Origin: Bacillota bacterium
GTDB lineage: Bacteria > Bacillota > Bacilli > Bacillales_B > DSM-18226
DNA length: 8,310 nucleotides
Assembly (NCBI GenBank): GCA_021821235.1
Contig: JAKACS010000114.1
Location: 1 to 8,310 of the forward strand
Direction: 5' to 3'
Shown here in pieces: positions 1 through 6,195 of the stretch (position 1 is its first letter; the number at the start of each line of letters is the position of its first letter). Made by a program: the position numbers and the translations under genes. A model generated the notes under the pieces. That model was given only the letters and a program-made list of their open reading frames with translations. It searched no databases and was not told the DNA's origin.

Positions 1-184
1 TTCCGATAAGTGTCGGCAGCATTACATCTAAGAGAACCAAATCCACTCCTGCTTTTATTGCGGACCCCAATCCTGATTTTCCATTGTCCTCGATAAGCAC
101 TTCATATCCTTCAAATTCCAATTCCATTTGTAAAACCCTAGCGATTTGCGCTTCATCTTCAACTACTAAAATCCGTTTAGCCAT
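1..184 (-). CDS. Response regulator, N-terminal receiver domain (partial)
   Basis: The reverse strand from the ATG at 182-184 reads as 61 codons and runs off the window edge. It begins MAKRILVVEDEAQIARVL and contains LVLLDVMLP. This is the start of a CheY-like receiver domain: acidic pair E9-D10, and D53 in LLDVMLP as the expected phospho-acceptor. The LELEFEGYEV pattern after the first helix resembles OmpR/PhoB-class regulators of the ArlR/YkoG type in Bacillaceae, but the DNA-binding domain lies outside the window, so class and symbol stay open. An AAGGAG ribosome binding site sits about 10 bases before the ATG. It presumably pairs with a sensor kinase encoded further left. It is separated from the glc operon by a terminator and seems to be its own transcription unit. 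Confidence 0.9.
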   Translation of the reverse strand, partial: MAKRILVVEDEAQIARVLQMELEFEGYEVLIEDNGKSGLGSAIKAGVDLVLLDVMLPTLIG

Positions 185-222
185 TCTCTAACGCTCCTTC
201 AAAAACACAGTTCACTCTATTC

Positions 223-251
223 AATGTAGCACGAATGACAAAAGTTTTAAA
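223..251 (-). promoter_or_regulatory. Candidate promoter of the response-regulator gene
   Basis: On the minus strand TTTAAA (251-246, 4 of 6 to the -35 consensus) is followed after 17 bases by TACATT (228-223, 4 of 6 to -10). The -10 is preceded by TGC, giving an extended -10. It lies 39 bases before the start codon. The match is only moderate, and there is also a TTGTCA nearby without a well-spaced -10. No operator was recognised. Confidence 0.35.
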
Positions 252-302
252 TAATACTCCAGCCCGTCATTTAGTTAGAACCAGCAACAAACGAACGAAA
301 TG

Positions 303-333
303 AAAAAAATCAAGCATATCTCGTATGCCCGAT
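303..333 (-). terminator. Rho-independent terminator of the glcEFD operon
   Basis: Read on the minus strand, arms 333-324 and 318-309 pair over 10 base pairs (two of them G-T) around a 5-base loop. A run of seven T follows (309-303, sharing one base with the stem). It starts 13 bases after the glcD stop codon, so it ends the glycolate oxidase operon before the response-regulator promoter. Confidence 0.8.
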
Positions 334-346
334 TCAGTAATATAGC

Positions 347-1798
347 TTATTTTGCCTGTTTCAATTCCTGTTTAACCTCGGCACAGCGTCCCGGCGTTGG
401 AAAAAGCTTACCCGCATTTAATAGATTGTTTGGATTAAACACATCGCGAATGGCCGTTTGAGCCAAAATTTCGTCATCATTAAACACAAACCGCATCTCT
501 TCACGCTTCTCGATGCCCACACCATGCTCGCCGGTAATCGAACCGCCGACATCCGCACAAACGCGGAGACAAGCGCTCCCCGCCTTCAAAGCCCGCTCGA
601 TTTCTCCAGGCTTGCGCGCATCAAACAGAACAAGCGGATGGAGATTTCCGTCCCCAGCATGAAAAATATTGGCGATGCGCAAATCGACTTCTTTGCTAAT
701 TGTATCAATCCGCTCCAACACTTCTGGAAGCTTGCTTCGCGGAATTACACCATCTTGAACCAAATAATCCGGAGAAATCGCGCCCATCGCGGCAAATCCT
801 GTTTTCCGGTTTGCCCACCATCTAGCTCGTTCTTGTTCATCCTGGGCAACCTTTACTTCACGCACATTCCGTTTTTTGCAAACATTGACAATCGCTTCTA
901 TCTGATCATCGATCCCAGCGGCAATGCCGTCAACTTCAATTAATAACAGGGCCTCGATGTCAAGGGGATGACCCACTGGAAAACCGGCTTGTTCAACGCC
1001 TTCAATCGCAATCTTATCCATCATTTCCAATGCTGCCGGAACCATCCCTGCTGAAATGATGTCGGAAACCGCCTGGCTGCCATCCTCCACTTTATCAAAA
1101 TAAGCCAAAACGGTTTTTTTGCCTTCCGGATTTTTTAATATCCGAACCGTGATTTTTGTAACAATTCCAAGTGTGCCTTCCGATCCGGTTAAAAGTCCGA
1201 GCAAATCATATCCGGGCGCATCCGGAATACCGTCTTTTCCAATCTCAATAATTTCTCCGTTCGGCAGCACTACTTCCAATCCTAAAATATGGTTGGTTGT
1301 AACTCCGTATTTTAAACAGTGAGCACCTCCGGCATTTTCAGCAACATTGCCGCCAATCGTGCAGGCATATTGACTTGAAGGATCGGGAGCATAATAATAG
1401 CCCCGGTCGGAAATCGAGTTTGTCAGTTTCAAATTGACAAAGCCCGGTTCAACCACCGCTCTTCGATTCTCCGTATCCACATGCAGCAGCTTTTTCATGC
1501 GGACTAAACTGATGATCACCTCTCCGTTAAGCGGGATTGCCCCGCCACTTAGGCCCGTGCCAGCCCCCCGGGCCAAAAACGGTAGTTGATTAGTGTAGCA
1601 ATATTTCACCACAGCCGCCACTTCTTCGGTATTGCGCGGAAAAACAACCGCTTTTGGCATCGCTTTGTGAATCGTAAAACCATCGCAATCATAGGAAAGC
1701 AAATCTTCTTTTTTATATAAGATGGAGCGCGGGCCTTTCAGCAATTTGGCAAGATTTAAAATATGCGGATCTTTGGATTGAATCGGTTGATCGATCAT
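347..1798 (-). CDS. glcD: Glycolate oxidase subunit GlcD (FAD-linked)
   Basis: This 483-residue FAD-binding oxidase of the VAO/PCMH fold is the catalytic subunit that oxidises glycolate (possibly also D-lactate or another 2-hydroxy acid) to the oxo acid. The flavin domain shows RGAGTGLSGG at residues 77-86, a conserved NVAENAGGAHCLKYGVT block at 151-167 and GSEGTLGIVT at 205-214. The C-terminal FAD-oxidase domain shows HAGDGNLHP at 380-388 and GGSITGEHGVGIEKR at 418-432, ending in the typical FNPNNLLNAGKLF. Length is close to the B. subtilis GlcD (YsfC) size as I recall it. The ATG start overlaps the glcF stop in ATGA and has a GGAGGGG ribosome binding site inside the end of glcF, which indicates translational coupling. 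It is the last gene of the operon. Family membership is firm; the exact substrate is inferred from having both GlcE and GlcF beside it. Confidence 0.93.
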   Translation of the reverse strand: MIDQPIQSKDPHILNLAKLLKGPRSILYKKEDLLSYDCDGFTIHKAMPKAVVFPRNTEEVAAVVKYCYTNQLPFLARGAGTGLSGGAIPLNGEVIISLVRMKKLLHVDTENRRAVVEPGFVNLKLTNSISDRGYYYAPDPSSQYACTIGGNVAENAGGAHCLKYGVTTNHILGLEVVLPNGEIIEIGKDGIPDAPGYDLLGLLTGSEGTLGIVTKITVRILKNPEGKKTVLAYFDKVEDGSQAVSDIISAGMVPAALEMMDKIAIEGVEQAGFPVGHPLDIEALLLIEVDGIAAGIDDQIEAIVNVCKKRNVREVKVAQDEQERARWWANRKTGFAAMGAISPDYLVQDGVIPRSKLPEVLERIDTISKEVDLRIANIFHAGDGNLHPLVLFDARKPGEIERALKAGSACLRVCADVGGSITGEHGVGIEKREEMRFVFNDDEILAQTAIRDVFNPNNLLNAGKLFPTPGRCAEVKQELKQAK

Positions 1799-3153
1799 TC
1801 CCGCCCCTCCTGTTCCTCTTCTTTTTTATAGGCCCAGTCAAGCAATTGCACCGTGTGAACAACTTTTTGGTTTCTTCCGTACTTTTGGACGCCCATCGCC
1901 ATTTGCAGCATGCAGCCCGGATTGCCCATGGAGATCATTTCAACGTCATCTGGAACATTTGTCATCTTGCTTTCCAGTACCGCATCCGCCATTTCCGGAT
2001 TGGTAATATTGTAGATTCCTGCACTTCCGCAGCACCGGTCAGAGTTTGGCATATGCACCATTTCCACACCCGGAATGTTTAGTAACAGGTCACGCGGTTC
2101 CTCGCGAATTCCTTGTCCGTGAGCTAGATGGCAGGCATCATGGTACGTAATCCTCGTTTTAATCTCTGCTTTTGGCTTTTCATAGCCTGTGTCATAAAGA
2201 AATTTGGAAATATCCTCGACTTTGGCTGAAAATTCTTCCGCTTTCTCTTTCCATTCGGGATCATCATGAAACAATTCTGGATATTCCTTCAGCATACAGC
2301 CGCAGCCAGCCGCATTGACAATCACTGTTTCAGCATCTTTAAACGCTTCAATATTTTGTTTGGCAAGCTTTCTTCCCATTTCGCGATCTCCAGCATGGAC
2401 GTGCAATGCCCCGCAGCATGTTTGATTTTTCGGAATCGTGACATCGTTCCCATTTCTGGTAAGTACATTGATTGTCGATTCATTTATGTCGCTGAACATC
2501 ACATCCATTATGCAGCCGGTCAGCATCGCGACTTCACGCTTGCTCTCGTTCTTCGCTTTTATGAGCTTGATATTTTTATATTTTTTCCGCATTGGCGTTT
2601 TGACTTCCGGCATGATCGCTTCCATCTCAACCAGATGATCTGGCATAACATTGATTAGCCCTGTTTTTCGGACAACTTTTTGCAGACCGCTTTTTTGATA
2701 AAATTTCAGCAGACTCCCGACTGAATTTAAACGGTTTGGATGTGGGAAAAGTCCTTCTAAAAACAGTTTGCTGATAACTTTTTTCGTACCGGTCAGCGGC
2801 ATGGCTTGAAGAACTTGCCCGCGCGCTTCTTCTATCAATCCACCAACGTCAACATTTGCCGGACAAGCTGTCGTACAAGCACGGCAATCAAGGCAAGTAA
2901 AGACGGGATCCTTGAAAAATTCGTTTACTTCCAATTTTCCTTCGGCAACCGACTTGATCAAATGCACCCGTCCCCTTGGCGAATGCTGCTCCTGCCCGAG
3001 CTGTTCATATGTAGGGCAGGATTCCAAACACATGCCGCAATGGACGCAATCCGCCCATTTGCTCTCCTTTGGCGGGTCGCTCCACAAATAATTGCCCAGC
3101 CCGCCCTCCGTGCATGCAGAACCTTGGTTCACATCGATTTCTCTAAGGCTCAT
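1795..3153 (-). CDS. glcF: Glycolate oxidase iron-sulfur subunit GlcF
   Basis: This 452-residue electron-transfer subunit carries two [4Fe-4S] ferredoxin motifs. The first has cysteines 36, 39, 42 and 46 (CVHCGMCLESCP), the second cysteines 87, 90, 93 and 97 (CLDCRACTTACP). Two cysteine-rich CCG domains follow: the first with C214, C246-C247 and C284/C286, the second with C341, C374-C375 and C414, all typical of GlcF, GlpC, LutA and HdrB-type proteins. No membrane segment is evident, so membrane association would be peripheral. It should take electrons from the flavin subunits GlcD/GlcE and pass them to quinone or a membrane acceptor. The ATG lies 3 bases after the glcE stop, and its GGAGGG site is inside the last codons of glcE. 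Position between glcE and glcD makes the GlcF assignment secure against other CCG proteins. Confidence 0.93.
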   Translation of the reverse strand: MSLREIDVNQGSACTEGGLGNYLWSDPPKESKWADCVHCGMCLESCPTYEQLGQEQHSPRGRVHLIKSVAEGKLEVNEFFKDPVFTCLDCRACTTACPANVDVGGLIEEARGQVLQAMPLTGTKKVISKLFLEGLFPHPNRLNSVGSLLKFYQKSGLQKVVRKTGLINVMPDHLVEMEAIMPEVKTPMRKKYKNIKLIKAKNESKREVAMLTGCIMDVMFSDINESTINVLTRNGNDVTIPKNQTCCGALHVHAGDREMGRKLAKQNIEAFKDAETVIVNAAGCGCMLKEYPELFHDDPEWKEKAEEFSAKVEDISKFLYDTGYEKPKAEIKTRITYHDACHLAHGQGIREEPRDLLLNIPGVEMVHMPNSDRCCGSAGIYNITNPEMADAVLESKMTNVPDDVEMISMGNPGCMLQMAMGVQKYGRNQKVVHTVQLLDWAYKKEEEQEGRE

Positions 3154-3156
3154 CGT

Positions 3157-4482
3157 CTAAATCCCTCCAACAAAACGTTTTGAATTCAGGGTGCGATTTG
3201 GATCAATTTTTGCTTTAATTCCTTCCAATATGAAAAAATAAGGAGGTTTCTCACCCCAAACATTGATTTGCTTTCGAAATACAAAAGGTAAATGCTTAAT
3301 AATGGCGTAGCCGCCCAGACTGACGACAAACGTTCGAATAAGGGATATGGCCTTTACTACATCTTGACTGGCACCAATTAGGTTCATATGAACAATTCCA
3401 TGGCCGAGTCCGCCGTGCGCTTCAATTTTAAGATGATGAGGATCTTGGAGGAGAGTGCTTTGTTTGATTACGTTCAAAACATCCAGGTTTTTTACGCCAA
3501 TTTTCAAAGATGCTTCGGTAGCGTTTTCATTTTTTACCTGCAAGCCGCTTGGAGAAATTTCTGCGAACCTTTGCCAGAAAGCAGTCGCTTCTTCCCCTTC
3601 AAAAATAACCATTTCAACTCCATCCGGCAAATTTCTTCGGACAAATTCTTCTTGATAACGAACCGAACTTTCGACATCTTCAAAGCTGATGGCTAAGGTA
3701 TAGTTCGCATTTCCAGTTAATTTTTCCGCTAAAGATGGACCGATTGCTTCAAGTGAAACCGGCTCCACTGCCGAATCCAATAGTTTCACAGCAAAGTCGC
3801 GGATCCTATCCAAATTTCCGCTAGGAAAGGCCAGCAAAATAAGGCTCTCAAACTTAGGCTGTGGACGAAGTTTAAGGGTAATCTCCGAAATGACACCAAG
3901 AGTTCCCATTGCTCCAATAAATAATTTGTTCATATCATACCCTGCGACGTTTTTTACTGTTTTACCGCCTGTGCGGATGATTGTGCCATCCGGGTAAACA
4001 ACGCGCATGCCGATAACCAAATCCCTTGCTGATCCATAGCCAAGCCGTTTTGGACCGCTGTCATTTGCCGCCACAATCCCGCCGATGGTCGCTTCTGATG
4101 TCCAGGCAGGATCCAAGGGAATTTTCTGGTGATGTAGCAAGAGAGTGTCTTGAAGTTCTTTAAATTTTGTTCCGGCTTTGACTGTTACAATCATATCACC
4201 CACAGAATGTTCGATAATACCGTTATAGTGCTTTAATGACAACAGAATGTCCGCGGATTCTGCTACTCCACCGAATCCTCTCTTTGTTCCGCCACCCGCA
4301 ATTGTAATCGTTTTTCCATTGTCATTGGCATACTTAAGCAGATTGCTAATTTCCTGTTCTGTTTTTGGATAGACGATGATCTGCCCATTGTTCCCCAGTG
4401 ATGAAAAATTGCTTTGCCCATCTTCCATTTGCTCTTTCGGAATTACCGTTTGCAATCCCGCCATTAAATCGGCAACAATCAT
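3157..4482 (-). CDS. glcE: Glycolate oxidase FAD-binding subunit GlcE
   Basis: This 441-residue second flavin subunit of the glycolate oxidase complex is a shorter relative of GlcD in the VAO/PCMH family. The FAD-binding part shows IAGGGTKRGFGG at residues 61-72, then ATIGGIVAANDSGPKRLGYG (131-150), VVYPDGTIIRTGGKTVKNVAGYDMNK in two adjoining stretches (161-186) and AMGTLGVISEITLKLRP (191-207), the classic GlcE signature. The frame is open back to a TTG at 4503, but that codon has no ribosome binding site. The ATG at 4482 is preceded by AGGGG at 7-base spacing and is the better start. It is the first gene of the operon, followed by glcF after 3 bases. B. subtilis has, as I recall, only glcD and glcF at its locus, so the full three-subunit set is of note. 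Regulation is likely through the palindromes upstream and the IclR protein next door. Confidence 0.9.
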   Translation of the reverse strand: MIVADLMAGLQTVIPKEQMEDGQSNFSSLGNNGQIIVYPKTEQEISNLLKYANDNGKTITIAGGGTKRGFGGVAESADILLSLKHYNGIIEHSVGDMIVTVKAGTKFKELQDTLLLHHQKIPLDPAWTSEATIGGIVAANDSGPKRLGYGSARDLVIGMRVVYPDGTIIRTGGKTVKNVAGYDMNKLFIGAMGTLGVISEITLKLRPQPKFESLILLAFPSGNLDRIRDFAVKLLDSAVEPVSLEAIGPSLAEKLTGNANYTLAISFEDVESSVRYQEEFVRRNLPDGVEMVIFEGEEATAFWQRFAEISPSGLQVKNENATEASLKIGVKNLDVLNVIKQSTLLQDPHHLKIEAHGGLGHGIVHMNLIGASQDVVKAISLIRTFVVSLGGYAIIKHLPFVFRKQINVWGEKPPYFFILEGIKAKIDPNRTLNSKRFVGGI

Positions 4483-4528
4483 ATAGACACCCCTATTTGA
4501 CAATTTTAAAATAAACCTGGATATTCGA

Positions 4529-4561
4529 CTATTTTAAGTTTTCGGAAAAATGGGAACGCAT
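4529..4561 (-). CDS. Possible 10-residue leader ORF upstream of glcE
   Basis: An ATG at 4561 on the minus strand is preceded directly by a purine-rich GAGGGGAGGAA and reads MRSHFSENLK then stops with TAG, 46 bases before the glcE start codon. The ribosome binding site would be partly locked in the hairpin at 4562-4579. The peptide has no repeated codon that would suggest a known attenuation mechanism. It may be chance; it is recorded because it lies in the long leader of the operon. Confidence 0.2.
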   Translation of the reverse strand: MRSHFSENLK

Positions 4562-4590
4562 TTCCTCCCCTCTGAGGAATTAAATTTTCC
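4544..4590 (-). promoter_or_regulatory. Potential leader RNA structure before glcE
   Basis: On the minus strand, TTCCTC (4579-4574) can pair perfectly with GAGGAA (4567-4562) around six bases. GGAAAA (4590-4585) can pair with TTTTCC (4549-4544) outside it. An alternative, mutually exclusive small stem GGAA/TTCC (4565-4562 with 4556-4553) is followed by a run of five T (4550-4546). The arrangement resembles an attenuator, but the second stem is only 4-5 base pairs. It fits no riboswitch class I know. Confidence 0.3.
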
Positions 4591-4627
4591 AGTCTCCTTT
4601 TTTGTTTGAAAATTAAGCATACGTTTC

Positions 4628-4656
4628 ATTATAGGAAACTGAGTTTCACCTATTTT
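4628..4656 (-). promoter_or_regulatory. Candidate glcEFD promoter
   Basis: A perfect TATAAT box lies at 4633-4628 on the minus strand. No good -35 exists at 16-18 bases (the 17-base position reads AAAATA), which suits a regulated promoter. Transcription would start near 4621 and leave a leader of about 140 bases before glcE. A second TATAAT at 4739-4734 with a poor GTCAAA -35 is an alternative. Confidence 0.4.
4635..4647 (+). promoter_or_regulatory. Palindrome GAAACTGAGTTTC, candidate IclR-type operator
   Basis: This is a perfect 13-base palindrome (arms 4635-4640 and 4642-4647). The wider ATAG...CTAT flanks also match once a two-base insertion is allowed. A further GTTTC half-site stands at 4623-4627. 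It sits immediately upstream of the TATAAT box of the minus-strand glc promoter, inside the promoter spacer. Its GAAAC/GTTTC half-sites resemble operators known for IclR-family members such as KdgR and IclR. Binding by the neighbouring IclR protein is inferred. Confidence 0.45.
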
Positions 4657-4668
4657 GCAAAAAATAAA

Positions 4669-4683
4669 TTTTCCACAGGAAAA
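4669..4683 (+). promoter_or_regulatory. Palindrome TTTTCCACAGGAAAA, second candidate operator
   Basis: Perfect inverted repeat of six-base arms around a 3-base centre, 21 bases upstream (toward iclR) of the GAAACTGAGTTTC palindrome. The centre-to-centre distance of 35 bases is between three and four helical turns. It could be a second regulator site or a cruciform-prone AT-rich element. Its half-sites are in the opposite order to those of the first palindrome, so the same protein need not bind both. Confidence 0.35.
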
Positions 4684-4772
4684 CGGTTTGGTATAATCTC
4701 AAAATAACATTTTTTTCAGAAAATTTCAATTTGATTATACACTCAATTTCCCCCTTTTTGACCCCAAATTCT

Positions 4773-5537
4773 CTAACTCGTCCGATCCGGTTGATACCCG
4801 AGCCGTGTTGAGATCGTTTTACCTGTTTCCGTAATCAGCTGCATTAATTCCTCCAGCCGTTTTTCTGTCATCCTAGTAGATGGTCCTGAAATACTAACAG
4901 CAGCGGTGATATCACCTTTATGATCAAAAATAGGCGCAGCAATACAGGTAATGCCTTCTTCGTTTTCTTCCATTTCAACGCCGTATCCTTGTTTCCGTAT
5001 TTTCTGCAATTCTTTAACGAAAATGTTTGGATCAGTGATCGTCTTTTCTGTATGTTTTTCCAACCCTTTTTTCGCGATGATCTCCGCCACTTCGTCCCCC
5101 GGCAAATGAGCCAAAATCACTTTTCCGACACTCGTGCAGTGCATGGAAGCTCTTTTTCCGACCCTCGAATGGGTTCTTAATGTTTCGTTTCCTTCCAGCT
5201 TTTCGATGTAAACCACTTCTCCCTGGTCGTAAACGACAAGATGAATCACTTCGTTTGTCGCAGCTTCCAGTTCCTTTAAATAGGGCTTTGCCTGTGTGCG
5301 TAAATCAAGAGATTCGAGCAGCATAGAGCTTAATTCCAAGTATTTATAGCCTAATTTGTACTTTTTGGTTTCCTGATCCTGCTCAATAAAGCCATGAGCG
5401 GCAAGGGTGCTTAATAGTTTAAAAATCGAACTTTTATTTAGATCCAAAAGGGAGGCAAGTTCGGTTACCCCCATTCCATCCTTTTTCTCGCTTACATACG
5501 TGATGATTCTAAGTGCCCTGTCAACGGATTGAATCAT
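4773..5537 (-). CDS. IclR-family transcriptional regulator
   Basis: This 254-residue protein has an N-terminal winged helix-turn-helix at about residues 1-60 (VTELASLLDLNKSSIFKLL at 24-42, followed by STLAAHGFI). An IclR effector-binding domain covers about 75-250. Family marks are SMHCTSVGKVILAHLP at 131-146, GYGVEMEENEEGITCIAAPI at 184-203 and a VSISGPSTRM tail motif at 214-223. Length is standard. The start is the ATG at 5537, preceded by GGGGGA about 8 bases away. Members are dimeric or tetrameric regulators that sense small carboxylates or sugar acids and bind palindromes. It lies directly upstream of glcEFD on the same strand, 290 bases away, so it is the likely regulator of that operon, with glycolate or glyoxylate as plausible ligands (inference). 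There is no obvious terminator after its stop, so some read-through into glcE is possible. I cannot assign a known symbol. Confidence 0.9.
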   Translation of the reverse strand: MIQSVDRALRIITYVSEKKDGMGVTELASLLDLNKSSIFKLLSTLAAHGFIEQDQETKKYKLGYKYLELSSMLLESLDLRTQAKPYLKELEAATNEVIHLVVYDQGEVVYIEKLEGNETLRTHSRVGKRASMHCTSVGKVILAHLPGDEVAEIIAKKGLEKHTEKTITDPNIFVKELQKIRKQGYGVEMEENEEGITCIAAPIFDHKGDITAAVSISGPSTRMTEKRLEELMQLITETGKTISTRLGYQPDRTS

Positions 5538-5570
5538 TGGCTTTCCCCCAATTCCCAGCTTTTTTGAATC

Positions 5571-5597
5571 ATTATATCATACTAGCAGGAACGTAAA
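5571..5597 (-). promoter_or_regulatory. Promoter of the IclR-family gene (extended -10)
   Basis: The minus strand reads TATGATATAAT at 5581-5571: a perfect -10 box with the TGn extension. TTTACG (5597-5592) at 15 bases is a partial -35, which the extended -10 can compensate. Transcription would begin near 5564, leaving a leader of about 27 bases that carries the ribosome binding site. Confidence 0.6.
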
Positions 5598-5700
5598 GCC
5601 CTTATCGTGTTGAGTTGTGAAATTAGCGGGTTTGCTTGTAAAACCAGATTACTTTTTGCCGTCACTTGCATCTTTAATTAAGAACCCGTGTGTACCATTT

Positions 5701-5743
5701 AAAAAAATAGAAACCCGGCTTTGATAAGCGGGTTTCTATTTTT
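5701..5743 (-). terminator. Strong terminator of the osmC transcription unit
   Basis: Arms 5743-5729 and 5717-5703 pair perfectly over 15 bases (core GGGTTTC/GAAACCC) around an 11-base loop, and the minus strand then continues as a T-rich tail (complement of A5701-5707). The hairpin begins inside the osmC stop codon (5744-5742). A-rich and T-rich flanks on both sides would allow it to work in both directions. It insulates osmC from iclR. Confidence 0.88.
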
Positions 5744-6134
5744 AGTCTTGATCTTTGATTGATACCGTTTCACTGATTTCAATCGCGCCTTTGACAGATT
5801 GGGCCATTGCGCAATTTTTAAAGGCTATCTCCAGCGACTTTTGAAGCTGCTCAAGCTGCAAATTTTCCCCGTCGACCAAATAGTGAAACGCTATTTTTGT
5901 AATCCGATTTGCTTCATCCGGATTTCTCTCTACATCGGCAGTAATCTCAATTCCGTTGTAGGCAATTCTTTTTTTCTCCAATATTTTTTTAAAAACACCA
6001 CCGCTGCATCCGGCGATTGCCGAAACAATCAATTGCACCGGCTTAAAGCCAATATCGGAATTCCCGGAAATGCTCAGCTGGCCAAATTCAAATTCTGTTT
6101 GAAATGCACCCGTTTCACTCAATTTAAAATTCAT
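5742..6134 (-). CDS. OsmC/Ohr superfamily protein
   Basis: This 130-residue protein has the two conserved cysteines of the OsmC fold: C43 in SAIAGCSGG and C108 in NCAMAQSV. The first lies after the usual KPVQLIVSAIAGC helix (31-43) and the second in the central helix near the C-terminus. In the family these cysteines reduce organic hydroperoxides or act in other thiol chemistry. The spacing and the ISGNSDIGFKPVQL segment look more like the broad OsmC/YhfA-type subgroup than like OhrA/OhrB. The ATG has an AAAGGAGGG site 8-9 bases upstream. Cytoplasmic: no signal or membrane segment. It lies 61 bases downstream of the metallophosphoesterase gene on the same strand without a good terminator between, so co-transcription is possible. 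The physiological substrate cannot be read from the sequence. Confidence 0.88.
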   Translation of the reverse strand: MNFKLSETGAFQTEFEFGQLSISGNSDIGFKPVQLIVSAIAGCSGGVFKKILEKKRIAYNGIEITADVERNPDEANRITKIAFHYLVDGENLQLEQLQKSLEIAFKNCAMAQSVKGAIEISETVSIKDQD

Positions 6135-6195
6135 TATTTCTCCCTCCTTTCACTTCGATTATGCCAAAGAAATGTTAATTTTTAATTAAAAACTG

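Noticed and set aside
458..943. Plus-strand open frames inside glcD, glcF, glcE, the IclR gene, osmC and the esterase gene
   Set aside because: They lie opposite well-conserved minus-strand genes, lack ribosome binding sites, and their translations show no recognisable domain.
4483..4503. Longer GlcE starting at TTG 4503
   Set aside because: No ribosome binding site before the TTG, whereas the ATG at 4482 has AGGGG at 7-base spacing.
4678..4691. Possible catabolite-responsive element GGAAAACGGTTTGG in front of glcE
   Set aside because: Three mismatches to the cre consensus, including the outer T and the C of the second half, so it is not supported.
4692..4697. Perfect TATAAT on the plus strand upstream of glcE
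   Set aside because: No -35 at a proper distance and no plus-strand gene follows; such boxes are frequent in this AT-rich stretch.
5627..5688. CGGGTT and AACCCG inverted copies in front of iclR, echoing the terminator stem
   Set aside because: Six-base arms separated by about 50 bases, upstream of the iclR promoter, with no further structure; probably chance.
6179..6192. Perfect palindrome TTTTTAATTAAAAA between the esterase and osmC genes
   Set aside because: Only A and T, too weak for a terminator stem and without GC; likely AT-rich spacer.
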